Positions 8,445 to 16,174 of a DNA stretch of 64,000 bases are shown here, piece by piece. The notes beneath the pieces are model-generated. The model saw only the letters and a program-made list of their open reading frames with translations. It was not told the DNA's origin and ran no database searches. Source of the DNA: CAVRQM01 sp963723455 (GTDB taxonomy: Bacteria > Pseudomonadota > Alphaproteobacteria > Acetobacterales > Acetobacteraceae); the NCBI GenBank assembly GCA_963723455.1, contig CAVRQM010000004.1:310001-374000 (forward strand), given 5' to 3'. The first letter of the stretch is position 1. Each line of letters begins with the position of its first letter. A program made the translations under genes and the position numbers.

Positions 8445-8807
8445 CTAGCCTCTCCCCTCCGCAATATCCCGCCACCCCGCCGCCTCCGCCGTGCGGAAGA
8501 AGCAGCTGCGCCGCCCGGTGTGGCAAGCTGCCCCGCTCTGCTCCACCAGCAGCAGCACCGCGTCCCCGTCGCAATCCAGCCGCAGCTCGACCAGGCGCTG
8601 CGTGTGGCCCGACGTCTCGCCCTTGCGCCACAGCGCGCCGCGGCTGCGGCTGAAATAGCAGACCCGGCCGGTCGCCAGCGTCTCGGCCAACGCCGCGCGG
8701 TCCATCCAGGCCAGCATCAGCACCTCGCCGGTGTCGTGCTGCTGGGCGACCGCTGGCACCAGCCCGTCGGCGTTGAACGCCACCGCCTCCAGGATCGCAG
8801 CGGTCAA
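8445..8807 (-). CDS. hisI: phosphoribosyl-AMP cyclohydrolase HisI
   Basis: 120 residues, full length for the monofunctional enzyme of histidine biosynthesis step 3. Characteristic motifs are MLAWMDRAALAETLATGRV, YFSRSRGALWRKGETSGHTQ, the metal-binding DCDGDA and the CHTGRRSCFF box. The start is a TTG at 8807 overlapping the TGA of the upstream lyase gene (TTGA), so translation is probably coupled. The rest of the his operon is not in the window. Confidence 0.93.
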   Translation of the reverse strand: MTAAILEAVAFNADGLVPAVAQQHDTGEVLMLAWMDRAALAETLATGRVCYFSRSRGALWRKGETSGHTQRLVELRLDCDGDAVLLLVEQSGAACHTGRRSCFFRTAEAAGWRDIAEGRG

Positions 8808-10030
8808 GTCCGCGCCCCGGCCAGCACGGCGAACCCGTGCTCCAGGTCGGCGATCAGGTCGGCCACGTCCTCCAGCCCGACATGGATCCGCAGCATCGGG
8901 CCGCCAAAATCGCCGGTGCCGCAGCTGCGCGCGATCGCGCCCAGGCTGGGCAGGATCAGGCTCTCATAGCCGCCCCAGGACGCGCCGATGCCGAACAGGC
9001 GCAGCGAGTCGACCATCGCGCTGACCGCCGCATCCGTTGCCTCCGCCCGCAGCACCACCCCGAACAGGCTGCACGCGCCGGTGAAGTCGCGCGCCCACAG
9101 CCGATGGCCGGGGCAGGAGGGCAGCGCGGGGTGCAGCACGCGCGCCACCTCCGGCCGGCCGCCCAGCCAGCGAGCCACCTCCAGCCCCGACTGCATCTGC
9201 CGCGACAGGCGCACCGCGAGCGTGCGCGCCCCGCGCAGCGCCAGCCAGCAATCGTCGGGGCTGGCGAACTGCCCCAGCTCGATCGCCGCCATGCGCACCC
9301 GCTCCCAGTCGGCGTCGCTGTTGGTGACGACGCCACCCAGCAGCACGTCGGAATGGCCGGCGACGTATTTGGTCAGCGCCTGGATCGACACGTCAACGCC
9401 GTGGCGGAACGGCTGGAAGAAGTGGATGCCCCAGGTGTTGTCCATCAGCACCTTGGCGCCGTGCGCGTGCGCGACCTCGGCCAGCGCCGGCACGTCCTGC
9501 ACCTCGAAGCTGTGGCTGCCCGGGCTTTCCAGGAACAGCACTTTCGTCGCCGGGCGCAGCAGCGCCGCCAGTCCGGCGGCGTCGATGCACGGGTCGTAGT
9601 ACGTCGTCGCCACGCCGAGCCGCGCCAGCATGGAATCGCAGAACGACCGGGTCGGGCCATAGACGCTGTCCGGCACCAGGCAGTGATCGCCGGCCGACAG
9701 GAACGCCAGCAGCGGCGTGGTGATCGCCGACAGGCCGGAACTGGTCAGCTGGCAGCGCGTGCCGCCCTCGATCCCGGCCACCACGTCCTCAAGGGCGTGA
9801 TGGGTCGGACCGCCATGCGTGCCATAGACCCAGGCTTGGTCCAGCCGGCGGCGGCCGGCGGCGCGGCGCTCGGCCACGTTCGGGTACAGCACGGTCGAGC
9901 CGCGATGCACCGGCGGGTTGACGAAGCCCAGCGCGTGCGTGCCCGCCCGCCCGGCATGCGACAGGCGGGTGGCGAAGCGTTCCTCGCCATCAAGCGGCGG
10001 TTGCGGCGGCGGCGGCATCACGTCGGGCAT
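8804..10030 (-). CDS. metC: cystathionine beta-lyase-type PLP enzyme
   Basis: 408 residues, fold-type I PLP enzyme of the Cys/Met metabolism family. Visible motifs are VYGTHGGPTHHALEDVVAGI, TSSGLSAITTPLLAFLSAGD, SVYGPTRSF, MDNTWGIHFF and the PLP lysine in ALTKYVAGHSDVLLGG. The DNTWG and GHSD motifs favour cystathionine beta-lyase (cystathionine to homocysteine, pyruvate and ammonia) over gamma-synthase. The ATG at 10030 shares one base with the sseA stop (TGATG), linking it to sulfur metabolism. Confidence 0.85.
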   Translation of the reverse strand: MPDVMPPPPQPPLDGEERFATRLSHAGRAGTHALGFVNPPVHRGSTVLYPNVAERRAAGRRRLDQAWVYGTHGGPTHHALEDVVAGIEGGTRCQLTSSGLSAITTPLLAFLSAGDHCLVPDSVYGPTRSFCDSMLARLGVATTYYDPCIDAAGLAALLRPATKVLFLESPGSHSFEVQDVPALAEVAHAHGAKVLMDNTWGIHFFQPFRHGVDVSIQALTKYVAGHSDVLLGGVVTNSDADWERVRMAAIELGQFASPDDCWLALRGARTLAVRLSRQMQSGLEVARWLGGRPEVARVLHPALPSCPGHRLWARDFTGACSLFGVVLRAEATDAAVSAMVDSLRLFGIGASWGGYESLILPSLGAIARSCGTGDFGGPMLRIHVGLEDVADLIADLEHGFAVLAGART

Positions 10031-10869
10031 CAGACCTCCAGCGGGGTATCGGGGCGGCCGCCCCATTCGGACCACGAGCCGTCATACAGCGCGCCTTCCG
10101 GCAGCCCGGCCCGCAGCATCGCCAGGGTCAGCACCGCCGCCGTCACGCCAGACCCGCAGCTGGTCACCACCGGCCGGCTGCCGTCCGCGCCGCTGGCCGC
10201 CAGGCGCGCGCGCAGCGCGTCTGGCGCCTGCAAGGTGCGCTGCTCCGTCAGCAGCTCGGTGAACGGCAGGCTGCGCGAGCCTGGGATATGTCCCGCGCGC
10301 ATGCCCGGCCGCGGCTCCGGCGCGGCGGCCGCGAACCGGGCGGCGGCGCGGGCATCCAGCACCAGCTCGCGCGCGGTGGCCAGGTTGTCCAGCACGTCGC
10401 CGATGCCGCGCAGCATGCCGGCGCGCAGGTCGGGGCGGAACTCGCTTTCCGGCCATTCCTCCGGCGGCCCGCTCTCCAGCTTCAGCCCGGCGCGCTGCCA
10501 TTCCGGCAGGCCGCCATCCAGCACCGCGACCCGCTTGTGGCCGAACAGCCGCAGCAGCCACCATGCGCGCGGCGCGGAGAACAGGCCGCGCTGGTCGTAC
10601 ACCACCACCTGCTCGGCGCCGGAGATGCCGAGCGCGCCGGCCAGCCGGGCGAAGCGTCCGGCGCTGGGGACCATGTGCGGCAGCGCCGTGTCCGGATCGG
10701 AGAACGTCTCGATGTCGAAGAACCGCGCGCCCGGAATGTGCGCCGCCAGGAACTCGTCCTCGGCGTCGCGCCCTTCGCCGGGCAGGAACAGCGTCGCATC
10801 CAGCACCAGCAACTCGGGGTGGCCGAGGCGGCGGGCGAGGTCGGCGGCGGCGATTAGGATCTCGGTCAT
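10030..10869 (-). CDS. sseA: 3-mercaptopyruvate/thiosulfate sulfurtransferase
   Basis: 279 residues with two rhodanese domains. The inactive first domain has VLDATLFLPGEGRDAEDEF and AHIPGARFFDIE; the second carries the active cysteine in the loop CGSGVTAAV, the form typical of mercaptopyruvate sulfurtransferase, followed by YDGSWSEWGGRPDTPLEV. The ATG at 10869 is preferred to an ATG nine codons upstream because it matches the family N terminus. It is co-directional and overlapping with the beta-lyase gene. Confidence 0.92.
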   Translation of the reverse strand: MTEILIAAADLARRLGHPELLVLDATLFLPGEGRDAEDEFLAAHIPGARFFDIETFSDPDTALPHMVPSAGRFARLAGALGISGAEQVVVYDQRGLFSAPRAWWLLRLFGHKRVAVLDGGLPEWQRAGLKLESGPPEEWPESEFRPDLRAGMLRGIGDVLDNLATARELVLDARAAARFAAAAPEPRPGMRAGHIPGSRSLPFTELLTEQRTLQAPDALRARLAASGADGSRPVVTSCGSGVTAAVLTLAMLRAGLPEGALYDGSWSEWGGRPDTPLEV

Positions 10870-10969
10870 CGGGAAGGCTCCGCGGATCCGCGGCAAGATA
10901 GGCCGTGACGCCCGGCCGGGCCAGCTTGCTCCGGCCGCGATCGCGGGCCGCCCATATCTGGTCTGGATG

Positions 10970-11653
10970 TCAGCCGATCGCGGTCCGCACCACGCCCACC
11001 CCCTCGACCTCGCCCTCCAGCACGTCGCCGCGCGTCACCGCCGCGACGCCTTCGGGGGTGCCGGTGAAGATCAGGTCGCCCGGCGCCAGCCGCACCAGGC
11101 CGGACAGGTACGACACCGTCTCGGCCACGCTCCAGATCATGTTCGACAGCTCCGATTGCTGCCGGACCGCGCCGTTGACCCGCAGCACGATCCGCCCGCG
11201 CGTCGGATCGGGCAGGCGCCAGGCGGGGACCAGGTCGCCGATCGGGGCGGAGTTGTCGAACCCCTTGGCCATATCCCACGGCTTGCCGGCCTTCTTCGCC
11301 GCCGCCTGCATGTCGCGCCGCGTCATGTCCAGCCCGGCCGCATAGCCCCACACATGCGACAGCGCGTTCTGCACCGCGATGTCCGCGCCGCCGGTGCCGA
11401 TCGCCGCCACCAGCTCCATCTCGTGATGCAGCTCGGCGGTCTGCGAGGGGTACGGCATCGCCGCCCCGCCGGTCACGATCGCATCGGCCGGCTTGGTGAA
11501 GAAGAACGGCGGCTCGCGCAGGTCGCCGCCCATCTCGCGCACATGTTCGGCGTAGTTGCGGCCGACGCAAAAGATGCGCCGCACCGGAAACAGCCCCCCG
11601 CCCTGCACCGGCACGGCGGCCATCGGCGGCGGCGGGATCACGGTCTGGGGCAT
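10970..11653 (-). CDS. fumarylacetoacetate hydrolase family protein
   Basis: 227 residues. The FAH fold markers are FCVGRNYAEHVREMG, the metal ligands in HHEMELVAAIG and GYAAGLDMTRRDMQ, KGFDNSAPIGD, and GDLIFTGTPEGVAAVTRGD. Close relatives hydrolyse fumarylpyruvate or act on oxaloacetate-like acylpyruvates; the substrate cannot be fixed here. The ATG at 11653 is taken as start. It heads a leftward run of genes 100 bases upstream of sseA and is divergent from the Uma2 gene. Confidence 0.9.
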   Translation of the reverse strand: MPQTVIPPPPMAAVPVQGGGLFPVRRIFCVGRNYAEHVREMGGDLREPPFFFTKPADAIVTGGAAMPYPSQTAELHHEMELVAAIGTGGADIAVQNALSHVWGYAAGLDMTRRDMQAAAKKAGKPWDMAKGFDNSAPIGDLVPAWRLPDPTRGRIVLRVNGAVRQQSELSNMIWSVAETVSYLSGLVRLAPGDLIFTGTPEGVAAVTRGDVLEGEVEGVGVVRTAIG

Positions 11654-11781
11654 GCGCTGGCGTCTCCGAAGGTTTGCCCCCCGGATCGTAGAGGCGTGGA
11701 GCGGGCAAACCAAGGCGCCCCGGCGCCAAGCAAGGCGCCAAGCCAGGTGCGGACCGCCGCCGGGTGTGCTATCCTTCGGCC

Positions 11782-12375
11782 ATGAACGTCGCCTTCAACC
11801 CGGTTGCCAACGTTCCGGTGCGGATGTCGGTCCAGGACTTCCTGGACTGGGCCGATGTGACTGACGGACGCTGGGAACTGGTTGACGGAGAGCCTCGCCC
11901 GATGACGCCGCCGCTGCGCACCCACGGCGCCATCGCCGGCGAGCTTGCAGGCCATTTGGCAACCTTTTTCCGCGAGTCTTCGAGTTCGTGGTCCGTCATC
12001 ATCGAGGCCGGCATCGTGCCTCGCATGCTGGCGGCTCACAACATGCGAGTGGCTGATCTCGCAGTAGCCCGCACGCCCTACGATACCGAAGAACGCGCAG
12101 TCAGCGATCCGGTCCTGATCGTGGAGATCCTGTCACCCGGCAATCAGTCGGATACCTGGGCGAATGTCTGGACCTACACCAGCATCCCGAGCGTGCAGGA
12201 GATCCTGGTGCTGCGTGGCAACGTGATCTGCGCCGAGGTGCTGCGGAGAAGCCCGGACGGACGTTGGCCGGGCGAGCCGGTCACGCTCGCTGAAGGCGAC
12301 CTCGTGCTGGATAGCATCGGATTCACCGTCCCGCTCGCGGCTCTATACCGCACTACCCGCCTCGCGGCCCGCTAG
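11782..12375 (+). CDS. Uma2 family (DUF820) putative endonuclease-fold protein
   Basis: 197 residues. Uma2 hallmarks are MSVQDFLDWADVTDGRWELV, EAGIVPRM, the DLAVARTPYDTEER strand and VLIVEILSPGNQSDTW, i.e. the D...E.x.S core of the PD-(D/E)XK-like fold. Such proteins are widespread, often multi-copy, with no settled function. The stretch around 11950-12120 is visibly less GC-rich than its neighbours, which hints at later acquisition. The stop overlaps the convergent amidotransferase stop. Confidence 0.85.
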   Translation: MNVAFNPVANVPVRMSVQDFLDWADVTDGRWELVDGEPRPMTPPLRTHGAIAGELAGHLATFFRESSSSWSVIIEAGIVPRMLAAHNMRVADLAVARTPYDTEERAVSDPVLIVEILSPGNQSDTWANVWTYTSIPSVQEILVLRGNVICAEVLRRSPDGRWPGEPVTLAEGDLVLDSIGFTVPLAALYRTTRLAAR

Positions 12376-13154
12376 TCCGCCGCCGAGGCCAGCCGCCCTG
12401 CCGCCGGGTTGGCGCGCGCCGCCACGGCATCGCCGAACGCCTCGAAGATGCGGCGCGACACCGCATCGGTCGCGAAATCGTATTCCGGGTGCCACTGCAC
12501 GCCGACCGCGAAGCCCGGGGCGTTGACCACCCGGATCGCCTCGATCACCCCGTCCGGCGCGGTTGCCTCCACCGCCAGCCCGGGCGCCAGCCGGTCGATG
12601 CCCTGGTTGTGCAGCGAGTTCACCGCCACCACGCGCGCCTGCGCCACCCGGTGCAGCCAGCCGCCGGCGGCCACATCGACCCGGTGCGCCTTGCCGGTCC
12701 GCACCCCGGCCAACGGCTGCATCGGCGTGGAATGATCCAGCTTGCCGGGCAGATCCTGCAGCCGCTGATGCAGCGAGCCGCCCAGCGCCACGTTCAGCTC
12801 CTGCAGCCCGCGGCAGATCGCCAGCAACGGCACGCCTGCGGCAATCGCCGCATGGATCAGCTGCATCGTCGCGGCATCGCGCGCCGGATCCTCCGGCGTG
12901 CCCTCGCAATGCGCCGGGCCGCCATACAGGCAGGGCTGCACGTTGGACCGGCTGCCGGTCAGGATGATCCCGTCCAGATGCCCCAGCAGCGCCGCCGCGT
13001 CGCAGGCCGAGGCGCTGGCCGGCAGCAGCACCGGGACTGCGCCCACCACCTCGTCGGTCGCGCGGACATAGGTATCGGACGCTGCGTGGTTGGGCATCGA
13101 GAATTGCCCGAACAGCTTGGTGCAGCAGGATATGCCGACGAGGGGCCGTGCCAT
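12372..13154 (-). CDS. class I glutamine amidotransferase-like hydrolase (PuuD/C26 family)
   Basis: 260 residues. Nucleophile elbow AICRGLQELNVALGGSLHQ and catalytic VQWHPEYDF identify a peptidase C26 gamma-glutamyl hydrolase of the PuuD type, which cleaves gamma-glutamyl-GABA or related gamma-glutamyl amides. The NSLHNQGIDRL segment is also family-typical. The start at 13154 gives MARPLVGIS; an ATG four codons upstream (13166) is possible. No other putrescine-pathway gene is nearby, so the exact substrate is open. Confidence 0.85.
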   Translation of the reverse strand: MARPLVGISCCTKLFGQFSMPNHAASDTYVRATDEVVGAVPVLLPASASACDAAALLGHLDGIILTGSRSNVQPCLYGGPAHCEGTPEDPARDAATMQLIHAAIAAGVPLLAICRGLQELNVALGGSLHQRLQDLPGKLDHSTPMQPLAGVRTGKAHRVDVAAGGWLHRVAQARVVAVNSLHNQGIDRLAPGLAVEATAPDGVIEAIRVVNAPGFAVGVQWHPEYDFATDAVSRRIFEAFGDAVAARANPAAGRLASAAD

Positions 13155-13200
13155 GACGGGGATCATATTGGCCTATCGTGGCAGAAAGATGAAAGGGTTT

Positions 13201-13215
13201 TGCTGCGGCGCAGCA
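13201..13215. terminator. short GC hairpin between lolA-like and amidotransferase genes
   Basis: TGCTGCGGCGCAGCA is a 6-base perfect stem with a 3-base loop, flanked by TTTT on one side and CTATTTT on the other. It could work as a weak terminator in either direction, but the T tracts are short. Confidence 0.3.
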
Positions 13216-13237
13216 CTATTTTCCGCCACCGTGCGCG

Positions 13238-13876
13238 TCACTGATACGTCTTGTTCGCGCCCGGCATGAACTTCGGGTTGATGAAAACGAACATCTGCTG
13301 ATCGAACGTGCCGCCCAGCTGCACGTCGTACAGGCTCACCCGGGTCTCCTGTCGCTGCGCATCGACCACCACCCATTGCCGCAGCGCCAGCGGCGGGTCG
13401 GAGAAGATCAGCGTCAGCGTGCCGTCGCCGGGCGAGGCGGTGCGGTCCAGCGTCACCTGGATCTGCCCGGGCTGGCGCTGCATGCCGACCACGGACACCG
13501 CGCCGCTCAAGGTCAGGTGCTCGGCCAGCAGGATGCCCAGCGGAGTCGCGCCGATCGGGATGTTGGTCGTCTGGTCCAGCTGCTTGTCGTAGAACACGAC
13601 CAGCCCGTGCCCGGCGACCAGCAGCAGCGGCGAGGGCGGGTCGTACTGGAACCGCATCCGCCCCGGGCGGTCCAGCCAGGCGATGCCGTCTGCGGTGCTG
13701 CCGTCCGGCGCCACCTGGATGAAGCGCGCCTTCAGCGTGGTCAGCCCGTTCAGATACGCCTCGATGCGCGCGATGTCGGCACGATCCTGCGCGGTCGGGA
13801 CGAATTGCTGCGCGAAGGCAGGTCGGGGCAGCGCCGCCAGCAATGGCAGCGCCGCCAGCAGGGTGCGGCGTTTCAT
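13238..13876 (-). CDS. lolA: LolA-like outer membrane lipoprotein carrier
   Basis: 212 residues starting at the ATG at 13876 with a signal peptide (RTLLAALPLLAALPRPAFA). The LolA fold is seen in RIEAYLNGLTTLKARFIQVA, GIAWLDRPGRMRFQYDPPSP, LLVAGHGLVVFYD and the terminal Asn/Lys-rich FINPKF. LolA ferries lipoproteins through the periplasm to the outer membrane. Its ATG overlaps the stop of the ferredoxin reductase gene (ATGA). Confidence 0.85.
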   Translation of the reverse strand: MKRRTLLAALPLLAALPRPAFAQQFVPTAQDRADIARIEAYLNGLTTLKARFIQVAPDGSTADGIAWLDRPGRMRFQYDPPSPLLLVAGHGLVVFYDKQLDQTTNIPIGATPLGILLAEHLTLSGAVSVVGMQRQPGQIQVTLDRTASPGDGTLTLIFSDPPLALRQWVVVDAQRQETRVSLYDVQLGGTFDQQMFVFINPKFMPGANKTYQ

Positions 13877-14983
13877 CCCGCCGATGTGGCAGACGCCGCC
13901 CCCGGTTCCAATCCCGGCACCCCGCTGGTTGTGGAATACTCGAAATGCAGGTCCGTGCCGGGTCGCGCGATCGGGTGGATGGCGTGCGCCGCTACCGCCG
14001 CCTCGGAGAACCCCTGCAGGATCAGCTTCAGCTTGCCCGGATAGGTCGTCACGTCGCCGATGGCGAAGATGCCCGGCACGCTGGTCTGGCAGGTCGCCGG
14101 ATCGATCACGACGTGGTGGCGCTCCAGCGCCAGCCCCCAGCCGGCGATCGGCCCCAGATCCATCGACAGCCCGAAGAACGCCAGCAGCACGTCGGCCTCC
14201 AGCCGGCGCGTCGCGCCGTCCAGATCGCCGACCGTCACCGCCTCCAGTCGCCCGCCCGTGCCGTGCAGCGCGGCCAGCTGGCACGGCACGACCATGTCCA
14301 GCTCGCCCGCCGCCGCCGCCGCCGCCAGCTGGGCCGCCGTCTCGGGCGCGGCGCGGAACCTGGCCCGCCGATGCACCACGGCGATGCGCGACGCCACCCC
14401 GCGCAGGGCCAGCGCCCAGTCCACCGCCGAGTCGCCGCCGCCGGCGATCACCACCCGGCGACCGCGCAGCGCCTCACGCGAGCGCACCCAGTACCTGCAC
14501 GCAGCCGCTGGCCTCGTACGCCTCCAGTCCGTCGAGCGGCGGCCGGTTCGGGCCGAACGCGCCGACCCCCGCCGCGACCACCACGGCGCGGGCTTGGACA
14601 ACGTCGCCCCGGTCTGTGCCGATGCTGAACGCGCCGGCCTGCCCGGCAATGCGCTCCACCCGTCGGCCGAGCAGGAGCGGCGGGGCGAACGGGGCGATCT
14701 GGCGCTCCAGATGCTCGATCAGCGATCCCGCCGAGATCGCCGGGTGCGCCGGAATGTCGTAGATCGGCTTTTCCGGATACAGCGCGGTGCATTGGCCGCC
14801 GGTCTCGCTCAGCGCGTCGATCAGCACGCTGGACAGTTTCAGCATGCCGCACTCGAACGCCGCGAACAGCCCGACCGGGCCGGCGCCGATGATCGCCACG
14901 TCAGTCTCGATGCCGGTCTGGATCGCCGCCTCGACGGTGGTCTCGGTGGTGGTCTCGGTGGTGGTCTCGGTGGTCTGGGTCAT
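13873..14983 (-). CDS. ferredoxin/flavodoxin-NADP reductase, thioredoxin reductase-like (one frame break)
   Basis: About 370 residues. FAD motif DVAIIGAGPVGLFAAFECG, ALSETGGQCTALYPEKPIYD, NADPH motif VVIAGGGDSAVDWAL and FAIGDVTTYPGKLKLILQGF mark the TrxR-like ferredoxin-NADP reductases, which lack the CxxC of true thioredoxin reductase. The frame breaks near 14490: one extra G before GTAC separates GCVQ from YWVRSREALRG, and removing it restores one protein. The N terminus has an unusual Thr/Glu repeat (TTETTTETTTETT). Divergent from tsaE across 22 bases. Confidence 0.88.
14939..14974 (-). repeat. 12-bp tandem repeat, 3 units, in reductase N terminus
   Basis: Three copies of ACCACCGAGACC encode TTET at the extreme N terminus of the ferredoxin reductase. 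The unit length preserves the reading frame. Confidence 0.85.
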
Positions 14984-15005
14984 GGCCGCATGCTACCCCG
15001 GCGCC

Positions 15006-15449
15006 ATGCCGCCGTCGCCCGCCTTGCCGCTGCCTGACCTCGCCGCCACCGAACGCCTCGCCGCCTGCGTCGCCGGACTGGCCCGCCCGGGCGACGCGAT
15101 CCTGCTCTCCGGCCCGCTCGGCGCCGGGAAGAGCGCGTTTGCCCGCGCGTTCCTGCGCCACGCTGCCGGCGACCCGGCGCTGGAAGTGCCCAGCCCGACC
15201 TTCACGCTGGTCCAGACCTACGACCTGCAGGCGTTCCGCGCGCACCACTTCGACCTGTGGCGGCTGCACGGCCCGGCCGCCCTGGCCGAGTTGGGATGGG
15301 ACGACGCGCTGCGCGACGTGGTCCTGGTGGAATGGCCGGATCGGCTGGGCGAGTTGCGGCCGGCCGGCGCCCTGGGCCTGGATTTCGCACCCGTGTCCGA
15401 CGCCGCGCGCCGCGTCGTGCTCACCGGATGGCCGGGGCGCCTGCCGTGA
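15006..15449 (+). CDS. tsaE: tRNA t6A threonylcarbamoylation ATPase TsaE
   Basis: 147 residues. Walker A GPLGAGKSAFARAFLR, SPTFTLVQTYD, HFDLWRL and the Walker B-like VVLVEWPDRLGEL are all present. TsaE is the ATPase that works with TsaB/TsaD in making t6A37 on ANN-decoding tRNAs. The ATG at 15006 is preferred; an in-frame ATG at 14982 would overlap the divergent reductase start. First gene of a tightly overlapping operon running to addA. Confidence 0.93.
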   Translation: MPPSPALPLPDLAATERLAACVAGLARPGDAILLSGPLGAGKSAFARAFLRHAAGDPALEVPSPTFTLVQTYDLQAFRAHHFDLWRLHGPAALAELGWDDALRDVVLVEWPDRLGELRPAGALGLDFAPVSDAARRVVLTGWPGRLP

Positions 15450-16174
15450 TCCGGCCGCGCACCGCGATGCTGCTGGCGGCCGGGCTGGGCACGCGGATGC
15501 GGCCGCTCACGCAGTCCACGGCCAAGCCGCTGCTGCCGCTCGGCGGCCGGCCGCTGCTGGACCACGCGCTCGACCGCCTCGCCGCTGCCGGCGTGCAGAC
15601 CGTGGTGGTCAACGCGCATTGGCAGTCGGCCCGGATGTCCGCCCATCTCTGCGCCCGCCCGCGCCCGCCGGAGATCGTGCTGCGCCACGAGGCGAGCCTG
15701 CTGGACACCGGCGGCAGCGTGGCCGCCGCGCTGGACGCGCTCGGCGACGGCCCGTTTTTCGTGGTCAACGGCGACGCCTTCTGGCTTGACGGGCCGACGC
15801 CGGCGCTGGACCGCATCGCTGCCGCCTGGGACAACTCGGTGGATGCCGTATTGCTGGTGCATCGCGGGTTCCAGGTGCAGGCCGATGTCGGGCGCGGCGA
15901 TTTCGCGATCGACCCGTGGGGCGGGGTGCGCCGCCCGGCCGAGCTGGAGATCGTGCCGTATGTCTTCGCCGGCGTGCAGCTTGCCTCGGTTGCGCTGTTC
16001 GCCGATGCGCCGGCCGGGCGGTTCAGCATGAACCTGCTCTGGGACCGGGCCATCGCCGCTGGACGGCTGCGCGCGGTGGTGCATGACGGGCTGTGGTTCC
16101 ACCTGTCCACCCCGCCGGACCTGGCGCGCGCCGAGAGCAGCCTGCACGACCGCGCCACGGGCGAGGCGCGATGA
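15446..16174 (+). CDS. murU: nucleotidyltransferase, MurU type
   Basis: 242 residues. The pyrophosphorylase signature is LAAGLGTRMRPLTQSTAKPL, with NAHWQ, HEASLLDTGGSVAAALD, FFVVNGDAFW and a C-terminal WFHLSTPPDLARAE. MurU converts MurNAc 1-phosphate to UDP-MurNAc in the peptidoglycan salvage route that bypasses early fosfomycin-sensitive steps. The GTG at 15446 overlaps the tsaE stop (GTGA). The AmgK kinase gene that usually lies between tsaE and murU in alphaproteobacteria is absent here. Confidence 0.85.
   Translation: MIRPRTAMLLAAGLGTRMRPLTQSTAKPLLPLGGRPLLDHALDRLAAAGVQTVVVNAHWQSARMSAHLCARPRPPEIVLRHEASLLDTGGSVAAALDALGDGPFFVVNGDAFWLDGPTPALDRIAAAWDNSVDAVLLVHRGFQVQADVGRGDFAIDPWGGVRRPAELEIVPYVFAGVQLASVALFADAPAGRFSMNLLWDRAIAAGRLRAVVHDGLWFHLSTPPDLARAESSLHDRATGEAR

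Noticed and set aside
8837..11785. A 982-codon forward open frame
   Set aside because: It is antisense to metC, sseA and the FAA hydrolase gene and shows only the composition expected of a GC-rich shadow.
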